Source of the DNA: CANHEE01 sp043777755 | GTDB lineage: Bacteria > Bacteroidota > Bacteroidia > Chitinophagales > Saprospiraceae | Assembly (NCBI GenBank): GCA_043777755.1 | Contig: JAYWHK010000308.1 | Span: 1-6,301 of the forward strand | Length of the DNA stretch: 6,301 nucleotides | Direction: 5' to 3' | In this document: in pieces, positions 1 through 6,301 of the stretch | Layout of the letters: the number at the start of each line of letters is the position of its first letter | Position numbering within the stretch: the first letter of the stretch is position 1 | The notes under the pieces: generated by a model | Database searches by the model: none | Seen by the model: only the letters and a program-made list of their open reading frames with translations | Told to the model about the DNA's origin: nothing | Position numbers and translations under genes: made by a program

Positions 1-57
1 TTTTTAAAGGCTTTATTTTTTTAAAATATTTTATAATCAATTGATTTTTAGATAATT

Positions 58-164
58 ATGAAAAAATGGCTATAAAATTCTTAGCTTAATGACATTGGGC
101 TAATGGCTGGAAACAAATCCTTGCTGGAACTAACGCTACGCCAAAATGGTCGCCAGTTCAGCCA
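58..164 (+). pseudogene. Disrupted 5' end (signal peptide region) of the Omp28-like gene
   Basis: The downstream frame is open back to position 93 and encodes protein-like sequence (NATPKWSPVQP) that runs smoothly into the conserved PFPFKFNG motif, so the true start lies before 165. No ATG, GTG or TTG is available between 93 and 164, and the same frame has TAA at 87-89 and TGA at 90-92. From ATG 58, pieces of a signal peptide appear in successive frames: MKK, then (M)AIKFLA from 66, LMTLG near 88-100, LMAGNKS near 101-119, and LAGTNATPKW from 120. Adding one base in each of the A run 61-66, the TT at 86-87, the T at 101 and the CC at 119-120 joins them into one frame with a hydrophobic core and an S-L-A cleavage site. 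Sequence error or true decay cannot be told apart here. The reconstruction is inferred by eye. Confidence 0.6.
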
Positions 165-2021
165 ATGCCATTTCCTTTCAAATTCAATGGAAACGCTGTG
201 AGTGGATTTAAAATTTCATCAAGTGGTGTATTGACTTTTGATACAAAATCAACTGTTGCAGCACCATCTTACACCGCAGTAGCTTTGCCAAGTGCAACGA
301 TTCCCGACAGCTCAATTTGTATAAGCGGTTTGGTTGGAAAAGGTGCAAACGACCTTGTAATTGTCAAAACATTTGGTAAAGCACCAAATCGTCAATTTTG
401 GCTTCAGTTCAATTCTTACGGTTACGGTACAGTTACTTCTGATGGTAGTAATTTTACGTATTGGGGTATAGTTTTAGAAGAAACCAGCAATGCAATCTAT
501 GTTGTTGATCAAAGAACAGGTGGATATGCTTCTACCAAATTGGTTTCTGTTGGCGTACAACTCAACGCAACAACAGCGATTTCGGTGGAAGATTCTCCCG
601 CTTTAGCAAGTTTGGCAACAGCTGACCCAACACCAGAAGACAATCTTTTTTATACTTTTAGATTTGGACAGCAGCCGAGCTTTGATATGGCAACAACTAA
701 AATTACTGTTCCTGGTTTTCCAGTTTTAGGCGAGAATATTATTGAAGGCAGTGTTAAAAATTTTGGAATTGCCAATGTCACTTCTTACAATCTGAATTAC
801 AGAATAGATGGAGGTGCAACCTTTACAGATACGGTCAAAGGTGTCAATATTAAAAAATTTGATGTACTAAAATTTGCTCATACTGTAAAGTGGAATGCAA
901 GTGTTGGTGGACATATTTTAGATGTTTGGACAAGTAATCTCAATGGAAATCCTGACGAAAATGTTAGCGATGACACTTTGACTAAAAAACTGTTTGTCAT
1001 AAGCAAAAAAGTACAACGCAAGCCTTTGTATGAGATTTTTACGAGTTCTACCTGCGGCCCATGTACTCCTGGAAATATCAACTTTCATAATATTGTAGAT
1101 ACAGAACCTCAAGATGATTTTGTAGCAATTAAATACCAACAAAATTTCCCTGGAACAGGCGACCCTTATGCTACGACAGAGGCAATCAATAGAAGAGGTT
1201 TTTACGCTATCAATTCTATCCCAAGAATGCAAATTGATGGAGGTTGGAACAATAACGCACAAGCGTTCACGGGAGCATTACACGATAATAGTAGAGGTAT
1301 CAATGCGCAGTTTGTACTTGATGGAACTTATACGATTGATACGTCAAAAACCGTAGTTGCCAAAATTAAATACACGCCTTTATTTGATGTGTCCACAGCT
1401 AAACTTTACGTTGCCATCATTGAAAACAAGACAACTAAAAATGTAAAATCAAATGGCGAAAAAGAATTTGACCAAGTAATGAAAAAAATGCTACCAACAG
1501 AAGCTGGTACAGTGATTTCTAACAAGCCAGAAGGTGTTGCAGACTCTCTTACTTTATCTTACAAGTTTGTAGGAAAGTACAGGTTGCCAGTAGATGGTGC
1601 AGCTGCCAATATTATCAACCATACACTTGAACATTCTGTGGAAGAATTTTCAGACTTAAGAGTGATCGCTTGGGTTCAAGGTGGTGCAGACAAACAAGTA
1701 TATCAAGCGGCTAATCTTAGTTTGAAAGCACCAACAGTGAGCGATAAAAATTTACCTATCAATATCAAAAATATTGTTACTTATCCAAATCCTGCAAGTG
1801 ATTTTATCAATATTAAAATGAATGTTGAAAGAGAAGAACAATTGACCTTGGTTTTGATTGGTACGAATGGTAGTATCGTAAGGGCAATTGAGCAAAGCGT
1901 TTTTGCTGGCGAAAACCAATTGCAAATCAATACTGCTGATTTGAGTACAGGTATGTATTATTTGTCTATTATGGATTCAAGAAATAATTCACATACTGAA
2001 GGTATTATGATTGCAAAATAA
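165..2021 (+). CDS. Omp28-related thioredoxin-fold protein with T9SS C-terminal sorting domain (5' end disrupted)
   Basis: The intact frame encodes 618 residues. Residues 1-168 form a beta-sandwich module of the Bacteroidota type that opens with PFxFxFNG...SSSGVLTF. Residues 172-280 look like a CARDB/Ig-like domain (VKNFGIANV, then a tail rich in D and N). Residues 286-375 are thioredoxin-like: YEIFTSSTCGPC places the CxxC at C297/C300, and SIPRMQIDG supplies a cis-Pro candidate at P353, as in Omp28-related outer-membrane proteins. Residues 378-521 form the following beta-rich domain. Residues 535-618 are a T9SS type A sorting domain (YPNPASDF at 540-547, then GxYYLSI near the end). The predicted role is a secreted or surface-attached protein, possibly with thiol-disulfide activity; the substrate is unknown. 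Position 165 is only the first ATG of the open frame: coding continues upstream and the signal peptide is broken by apparent frameshifts. No other disruption is seen. The family call is firm; the function is inferred. Confidence 0.85.
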   Translation: MPFPFKFNGNAVSGFKISSSGVLTFDTKSTVAAPSYTAVALPSATIPDSSICISGLVGKGANDLVIVKTFGKAPNRQFWLQFNSYGYGTVTSDGSNFTYWGIVLEETSNAIYVVDQRTGGYASTKLVSVGVQLNATTAISVEDSPALASLATADPTPEDNLFYTFRFGQQPSFDMATTKITVPGFPVLGENIIEGSVKNFGIANVTSYNLNYRIDGGATFTDTVKGVNIKKFDVLKFAHTVKWNASVGGHILDVWTSNLNGNPDENVSDDTLTKKLFVISKKVQRKPLYEIFTSSTCGPCTPGNINFHNIVDTEPQDDFVAIKYQQNFPGTGDPYATTEAINRRGFYAINSIPRMQIDGGWNNNAQAFTGALHDNSRGINAQFVLDGTYTIDTSKTVVAKIKYTPLFDVSTAKLYVAIIENKTTKNVKSNGEKEFDQVMKKMLPTEAGTVISNKPEGVADSLTLSYKFVGKYRLPVDGAAANIINHTLEHSVEEFSDLRVIAWVQGGADKQVYQAANLSLKAPTVSDKNLPINIKNIVTYPNPASDFINIKMNVEREEQLTLVLIGTNGSIVRAIEQSVFAGENQLQINTADLSTGMYYLSIMDSRNNSHTEGIMIAK

Positions 2022-2042
2022 AATAAGTAGTTTTTAGTATTG

Positions 2043-2084
2043 AAAAAATCCAAACGTGGCAAAATGCTGTGTTTGGATTTTTTT
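2043..2084 (+). terminator. Rho-independent-type terminator after the Omp28-like gene
   Basis: A perfect 13-bp inverted repeat pairs 2043-2055 (AAAAAATCCAAAC) with 2071-2083 (GTTTGGATTTTTT), around a 15-base loop in which GC 2059-2060 can also pair with GC 2066-2067. The 3' arm ends in an eight-T run (2077 is A, then T 2078-2084), and the 5' arm begins with an A run, so the element could work in both directions. It starts 22 bases after the stop codon and separates the two large genes transcriptionally. Confidence 0.85.
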
Positions 2085-2152
2085 CTTATACTACTATAAG
2101 GAGAAGACGACTTTTTTGGATTTAGAAAAAAGTAAAATTGAAAAATTTGTTT

Positions 2153-2160
2153 TACATTTG
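2153..2160 (+). promoter_or_regulatory. Candidate Bacteroidota -7 promoter element (TACATTTG)
   Basis: TACATTTG matches the TAnnTTTG -7 consensus known for Bacteroidota housekeeping promoters. It lies 46 bases before the ATG of the propeller gene and after the upstream terminator, which is the expected place. No convincing -33 TTTG is found at the usual 19-20 base spacing; the nearest TTG (2138-2140) is too close. The motif is short and AT-rich, so a chance match is possible. Confidence 0.4.
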
Positions 2161-2205
2161 TAAAATTTTTAATTATAACGCTTTACCAATAATCAATACT
2201 TTAAA

Positions 2206-5200
2206 ATGAGAAGTAAAATCTTTATATTTTTATTTTTTTTTATCGTTTTTTTTCAAAATAATAGTCAAGCTCAATTTCAGCAATTGATTGAAAATGATGC
2301 TTGTTTGGCGGAATGTTTGCCCTTGAGTGGTATTTTAAAGGTGCGAAATCCTTTTGCTGACGGTTTTTCTCAAAATTTGAATCTTCCATGCGGTATTGGA
2401 ACATCGGAAGATAATCCTTTTTATTGGCGATTTGTGCCAAAAACAAATAAAATGGTTTTTAAATTATCAACAGGAAATTGCGAGAGTAATACATCTTCTC
2501 AACTCTCTGTTTTTAAGGGCGAAAATTGTAATGATATTTTGGAACCAGTAGGTTGTATAAGTTGTAAACTTTCTGATTCCTTGGTTGTCAATCTTGAACC
2601 CAATAAAACTTATTATTTACATCTTGATGGCTGTGGAGAAGGTGTTTGTGACAATACTATCACTTACAATGGTTCATCACTTGCTACTTTTGACCCTTAT
2701 GCTACTGCGCAAGTTACTAATATTTATAGCTACTCTGGTTGTGTAAATGACAGTACTGAGTTTAATATGCCTTTTTTTGTAGGCAATACTGTTGCAAATT
2801 GGACGGTTTCTCCTGCTAATTTAGGTATCATAAAGGGAGGTTCTAAAACGACAGTAGAAATTATTTGGAAAAAAACTGGAAATGCCCAAGTTTGTAACAA
2901 TTATACCTATACGAATTGTTATACGGGTCTGAAAAATACTCACAAGTATTGTTTTAACGCTAAGATTGGAGTAAAAACAGATACTGCAACCACTTATCCA
3001 AAGCAAAATTGGGTAATGAAAGGGCTTGGCGCAGTTGAAGGTAATTTAGAGCCGATGGCTACAAATCCTAATAAGTTTTATGTTGCAAATGGTATTTTGT
3101 ACAAAACGGATAATTTTGGAAAAAGCTATGTTCAGCAAAAGCTGAATTTCCCTATTTCAAAAATCTACACCACTTCTGACTCATTAAAATTATTTGCGAC
3201 TACTGACAATCGTCTTTATTCAACAGTAGATGGAGGTAAAAATTGGTCATTAATCTCATTTGGGAATTACTCAACAATCAGAAAATTTGTAGTAGGCGAC
3301 AATAACACTTGGCTTTTAATGGTAGATGGTGGAAAAATTTATTATCATTTTAGCAATTTCACTATTCAACAGATTGTTAATTCGCCTATTGCAGATGTGA
3401 AAAATATACATTTCACTAACGGCTTATTTTATCTATTTGGAAATAATTACAAAAAGATAGCCTCAACAAGCAATTTTGCCTTTTATAATGTAAAAGATAT
3501 TAGTACCAATGATTTTATTAATTCGTGGTTTAATGAAGAATTTGTTTTTACAAGTAAAAACACAATACCACTAAGAGCTTATACCAATAATAATTCGTCT
3601 GGAAAAATTTTCTCTTTGAATTATAACCCTACTGGAACTAATTCATGGGATTCAATCGCAATATTGCCAGGTTATTTGGAACTTGCCGTTTGCCCGATAG
3701 ACCCAGATCTTTTATATGTAGCGAGAGTTACGCCTGATAAAAAGTTTGAGTTTTATAAATATACACATAGTCAGAAAAAGATGAATTTAGTATTTCAAAG
3801 TTCTGCTAACAATTCCAATTTTAGTGCAGCTTACTTTGGATTGGGAGGTTTGGTGGATTGGACGTATGTTACTTATATCCGAATCAGAACACATCAAACT
3901 GACGTAAATAGGCTTTATATGCAACTTAACTTTAACTATTTTACATCATCTCCACAATTTACATCTTTTTCAGCTTTCTATACATCAGTCGATGGTGGTA
4001 AATCTTGGCAACAAAAATACGTCACCGAAAAAACAGAAAATCCTGCTAATCAGGCTGTTAGTCAAGAAAATAAGTATGAAAACGCAGGAGTTTCCACGAT
4101 GGAACATTCAGATCCATTGTTCATAGATTACAATATGATTTACCAAAATAATCATGTAAGTGATGATAATGGTAAATCATGGAAAAGTCTTTATGACAAA
4201 AATAAAGGTATTTTAAGTGTTAAAAACTTACAAAAACAAAAAAATACCAATCGTTATTTTGGGATTGCTGAGGTGAATGATTTTGTGAAAATAAGAAATT
4301 ACCTTGCTTATTCTGATGATAATTGCAAAACATGGGATACACTTCCAAGTTTTGGAAATGAAATTTTGGATATGAAATTAAATCCTAAATATCCCAAAAT
4401 GATGGTATTTTGTAACAATACACAAGTTTTTGTAGCAAAAAATATTGATTTATTAGAAAAATCAACTTTTGTATTGATAGATAGTAAAGGTTATGCTAAT
4501 AATATTTCAAAAATAAATTTTGGTGTTGATAGTACAGTTATGATACAAAAATATGACTATTCTTATTTAAGTCGTAATCATGCTGAGTACAGAAGAATTA
4601 TTCCAAAAACAACAAGGGCTATTGCGCACGATTGGAGTGATGTAACTGGCAATTCTTACTATATTGCAGCATATAAAAGTAGTCAATACTGGGAGTCTGG
4701 AATATATTTTACAAATGATAATGGTAAAACTTTTAATTTTATAAAAAGTGTTGAAGATACGTATGAAATTAGTAATATTGCTTTGAATCCATATAATGCG
4801 AAGCAAATGGCAATAACTTATTATTATAAAGGAGTTGAAATTACAGACGATATTACAGACGATTGTATTGCTTGGAAAAAAGTAGTTGATATACCCAATG
4901 CTCGTTTAATAAATGCCACTTTTAATCCTTTTATTCCCAACGAACTTTGGATTACAACCAACAATGGTAATTTTGTAGCACAGCTACCATCAACAAAATT
5001 AGCCATCAAAGCTGTTGCCCAAAACACTGCAAATTGCACTACTAAAAAAGTAGCTTTGACGGTCAATGCCAATCAATTGAATTGTACTTATCTGTGGAAA
5101 GGTGCGAATAATTTTGCGGCTACGACCCAAAGCGTTGATGTTTTTCCTACGCAAAACAATGAAAAGTATTATGTGACAGTCACTACTCAATCAGGCGAAA

Positions 5201-5991
5201 AAGCAGTGGATAGCGTTAGTGTTTTTTCAGATTTTACCCAACCAACTTTGACGCTTTCGGCAAGTCCGTCTGGGAAAGTTTGTGCAGGGCAAAAAGTGAC
5301 GATTACGGCTACGAGCAATGCTAAGGAATTTCTTTGGTCAAATCTTTCTACGGATAAAAGTATTACAATAACTGCCACAAAATCAGGGTTTTATAACCTT
5401 TTAGCAACAGCTGTTAATGGTTGTAGTAAAGCCGAAAAAATAGAAGTTTTAGTGAGTGATTCATTGAAAAATGTACAAAAAATACTTTTCATTACGCCAC
5501 CAAACAAGACTGTTATTGTTCCACTTTTGCCCATTGTACAGACGTTGAACCCAAGCGTAAAATCAGTTACGCCGAGTCAGGTTGTTATCAAAGAACAAGA
5601 AGGGAAATACACTAAAAAAATCAATTACAAAGATGAAAATGGTTGTACTGGCGAAGTGGAAATCATAGCAATAGTATTTAAAAAAATCAAAAAAGGAAAT
5701 AAACCTGCGCCTAATAACATTGGTGAAAATGATATTTTACTCTTTGATGAAGAAATAGATTTGAAAGGTGACCTTTTGGTTTATCCTAATCCTTCTGATG
5801 GCATATTTAAAGTATATTTTGAGTCAATGAATGATGATTATAGTTTAGAAGTTTTTAACCAAGAAGGAAGATTGATTAAACAAATAAAAAATGATAATAC
5901 GTTGGATTTAACAGGCGAAGCGAAAGGCGTTTATTTTTTGAAAGTCGTTGCAAAATCTGATGTTTTTGTGAAAAATATAATATTGAATTAG
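2206..5991 (+). CDS. Large secreted Asp-box (BNR/sortilin-like) beta-propeller protein with T9SS C-terminal sorting domain
   Basis: This 1261-residue protein starts with a signal peptide (MRSKIF, a Phe-rich core, cleavage likely after SQA22). Residues 23-165 are a Cys-rich module (NDAC; PCGIGTSEDNPFYWRF; YYLHLDGCGEGVCD) of the kind found at the N terminus of Bacteroidota exported proteins. Residues 166-255 look PKD-like. Residues 268-930 form a beta-propeller region with Asp-box motifs: KTDNFGKSY 300, STVDGGKNW 339, MVDGGKIYY 372 (degenerate), TSVDGGKSW 593, VSDDNGKSW 651, YSDDNCKTW 702 (Cys replacing Gly), FTNDNGKTF 835, and a degenerate one near 879-890 with an ITDD duplication. Three Ig/PKD-like modules follow (about 935-1010, 1012-1085, 1092-1158). 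A T9SS type A domain ends the protein (YPNPSDGIF 1193-1201). Of 22 cysteines, 13 lie before residue 250. No sialidase or other catalytic residues were recognised, so the function is unknown; adhesion or binding of a surface ligand is a guess. The A-rich leader without Shine-Dalgarno is normal for the phylum. Confidence 0.88.
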   Translation: MRSKIFIFLFFFIVFFQNNSQAQFQQLIENDACLAECLPLSGILKVRNPFADGFSQNLNLPCGIGTSEDNPFYWRFVPKTNKMVFKLSTGNCESNTSSQLSVFKGENCNDILEPVGCISCKLSDSLVVNLEPNKTYYLHLDGCGEGVCDNTITYNGSSLATFDPYATAQVTNIYSYSGCVNDSTEFNMPFFVGNTVANWTVSPANLGIIKGGSKTTVEIIWKKTGNAQVCNNYTYTNCYTGLKNTHKYCFNAKIGVKTDTATTYPKQNWVMKGLGAVEGNLEPMATNPNKFYVANGILYKTDNFGKSYVQQKLNFPISKIYTTSDSLKLFATTDNRLYSTVDGGKNWSLISFGNYSTIRKFVVGDNNTWLLMVDGGKIYYHFSNFTIQQIVNSPIADVKNIHFTNGLFYLFGNNYKKIASTSNFAFYNVKDISTNDFINSWFNEEFVFTSKNTIPLRAYTNNNSSGKIFSLNYNPTGTNSWDSIAILPGYLELAVCPIDPDLLYVARVTPDKKFEFYKYTHSQKKMNLVFQSSANNSNFSAAYFGLGGLVDWTYVTYIRIRTHQTDVNRLYMQLNFNYFTSSPQFTSFSAFYTSVDGGKSWQQKYVTEKTENPANQAVSQENKYENAGVSTMEHSDPLFIDYNMIYQNNHVSDDNGKSWKSLYDKNKGILSVKNLQKQKNTNRYFGIAEVNDFVKIRNYLAYSDDNCKTWDTLPSFGNEILDMKLNPKYPKMMVFCNNTQVFVAKNIDLLEKSTFVLIDSKGYANNISKINFGVDSTVMIQKYDYSYLSRNHAEYRRIIPKTTRAIAHDWSDVTGNSYYIAAYKSSQYWESGIYFTNDNGKTFNFIKSVEDTYEISNIALNPYNAKQMAITYYYKGVEITDDITDDCIAWKKVVDIPNARLINATFNPFIPNELWITTNNGNFVAQLPSTKLAIKAVAQNTANCTTKKVALTVNANQLNCTYLWKGANNFAATTQSVDVFPTQNNEKYYVTVTTQSGEKAVDSVSVFSDFTQPTLTLSASPSGKVCAGQKVTITATSNAKEFLWSNLSTDKSITITATKSGFYNLLATAVNGCSKAEKIEVLVSDSLKNVQKILFITPPNKTVIVPLLPIVQTLNPSVKSVTPSQVVIKEQEGKYTKKINYKDENGCTGEVEIIAIVFKKIKKGNKPAPNNIGENDILLFDEEIDLKGDLLVYPNPSDGIFKVYFESMNDDYSLEVFNQEGRLIKQIKNDNTLDLTGEAKGVYFLKVVAKSDVFVKNIILN
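2221..2253 (+). repeat. T-rich homopolymer tracts in the signal-peptide codons
   Basis: A T9 run (2233-2241) and a T8 run (2246-2253) lie within codons 6-16 of the propeller gene and encode part of its Phe-rich hydrophobic core. Loss or gain of one base would remove the whole protein. Poly-T coding for Phe is common in AT-rich genomes, so this is a possible slippage site, not a demonstrated one. Confidence 0.5.
4840..4863 (+). repeat. Perfect 12-bp tandem duplication within the propeller gene
   Basis: ATTACAGACGAT occurs twice with no spacer (4840-4851 and 4852-4863), encoding ITDD-ITDD at residues 879-886. It is in frame and lies in a degenerate Asp-box position: removing one copy gives VEITDDCIAWKKV, a more ordinary blade motif. 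This suggests a fairly recent slipped-strand event. Confidence 0.85.
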
Positions 5992-6013
5992 ACCTTAAAG
6001 CGGTTTATATTTG
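5983..6013 (+). promoter_or_regulatory. Candidate Bacteroidota promoter with no downstream ORF
   Basis: TATATTTG at 6006-6013 matches TAnnTTTG, and TTG at 5983-5985 sits 20 bases upstream, close to the -33 spacing. The TTG overlaps the last codons of the propeller gene. No ORF of useful size follows on the + strand (the ATG at 6109 stops after four codons), so any transcript would run into the hairpin array. Chance match in AT-rich DNA is a real possibility. Confidence 0.3.
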
Positions 6014-6083
6014 TCAATCTTATAGGAAGATAAATTCAATTAAAAAAACGAATCATTGATTGCAGCAGGGTCTTCTTACAAAA

Positions 6084-6217
6084 GCGGCAGAGCCGCAAGA
6101 TATTTGTCATGCTTTTGGCTTGATGGCGCAAAATGCGCTCATAGAAATAGTAGATTTTCCTCGTTTTGAAGGTGCAGCGCACCGCAATATTAAAATTAAT
6201 GTCACGGTGCGTTGAAC
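6084..6217. repeat. Array of short GC-rich hairpins (possible interspersed palindromic element)
   Basis: Three perfect 5-bp stems with 3-base loops occur in otherwise AT-rich sequence: GCGGC-AGA-GCCGC (6084-6096), GCGCA-AAA-TGCGC (6126-6138) and GGTGC-AGC-GCACC (6171-6183). A fourth, degenerate one is GGTGC-GTT-GAAC (6206-6217). Starts are 42, 45 and 35 bases apart, with AT-rich spacers between them. An alternative longer fold pairs 6175-6184 with 6205-6214 (10 bp including one G-U), with ATTAA/TTAAT able to pair inside its loop. No T tract follows on either strand, so it is not a classical terminator. The arrangement resembles REP-like or MITE-like intergenic elements; copy number elsewhere cannot be seen. 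No transposase is in the window. Confidence 0.55.
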
Positions 6218-6247
6218 TGTCAAAAAAACCAAATAAAAAACGAAATA

Positions 6248-6301
6248 TTATTCGGCAAATTTTTGAACGCCATACTTTTTGATGTCATATTCTTGTTTAG
6301 A
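6248..6301 (-). CDS. Probable C-terminal end of a gene on the minus strand (partial)
   Basis: Read on the - strand from the window edge, 17 codons give SKQEYDIKKYGVQKFAE followed by TAA (6250-6248). The charged, balanced composition is more protein-like than the other two frames, one of which stops at once and the other of which is low-complexity (NNISFFIWFF). The gene would converge with the propeller gene. Too little is present to name a family, and no T-tract terminator hairpin was found just after its stop. Confidence 0.4.
   Translation of the reverse strand, partial: SKQEYDIKKYGVQKFAE

Noticed and set aside
878..1262. Two overlapping minus-strand ORFs of 67 and 114 codons inside the Omp28-like gene
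   Set aside because: They lie antisense to a well-supported domain (thioredoxin-like region), have no recognisable motifs and no independent promoter; they are shadows of the real frame.
1168..1356. A 62-codon + strand ORF within the Omp28-like gene
   Set aside because: It is out of frame with the conserved cis-Pro region (SIPRMQIDG) that the main frame encodes here, so it is not a separate gene.
2111..2132. CTTTTTT / AAAAAAG 7-bp inverted repeat in the intergenic region
   Set aside because: It is built almost only of A and T runs, has no T tract after it on the + strand, and such pairs are expected by chance in this composition; the nearby 13-bp hairpin explains termination.
4567..5378. 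Several minus-strand ORFs of 63-82 codons under the 3' half of the propeller gene
   Set aside because: They overlap each other and a long coding frame with clear motifs; composition is low-complexity hydrophobic, as expected from the antisense of AT-rich coding DNA.
6175..6214. Terminator for the propeller gene or for the minus-strand gene
   Set aside because: The 10-bp pairing is real, but neither strand has a T tract directly after the hairpin, and it lies 184 bases past the propeller stop codon.
6084..6217. CRISPR array
   Set aside because: The spaced palindromes differ in sequence from unit to unit; there is no identical direct repeat, and no cas gene is present.

Overview
The window looks like accessory sequence from an AT-rich member of the Bacteroidota, probably of the Cytophagales type. 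The evidence is two large exported proteins that both end in a type IX secretion (T9SS) type A C-terminal sorting domain with a YPNP motif, Asp-box and Ig/PKD-like modules, a TAnnTTTG-type promoter element, and start sites without a clear Shine-Dalgarno sequence. The lineage is inferred from these traits; no marker gene is present.

Region 1 (1-2021, + strand): a gene for an Omp28-related, thioredoxin-fold T9SS cargo protein carrying a CGPC motif. The uninterrupted frame starts at 165, but coding sense clearly extends upstream. Between 58 and about 120 the pieces of a normal signal peptide lie in successive frames, as if four single bases were missing. This is either sequence error near a contig edge or a real 5' lesion.

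Region 2 (2022-2205): a strong terminator hairpin (13-bp perfect stem) followed by a probable promoter -7 element for the next gene.

Region 3 (2206-5991, + strand): a 1261-residue secreted protein. It has a signal peptide, a Cys-rich N-terminal module, a PKD-like domain, a long Asp-box (BNR/sortilin-like) beta-propeller region, three Ig/PKD-like modules and a T9SS sorting domain. A perfect 12-bp tandem duplication lies inside one propeller motif.

Region 4 (5992-6301): about 310 bases with no complete gene. It holds a possible orphan promoter, then an array of small GC-rich hairpins (5-bp stem, 3-base loop) spaced about 35-45 bases apart, and finally the probable 3' end of a gene on the - strand.

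The two main genes are consecutive on the same strand but separated by a terminator, so they are probably separate transcription units. Both products are predicted to cross the inner membrane by Sec and the outer membrane by T9SS. No T9SS machinery gene is in the window. No defence system, CRISPR array, tRNA, rRNA or transposase was seen.
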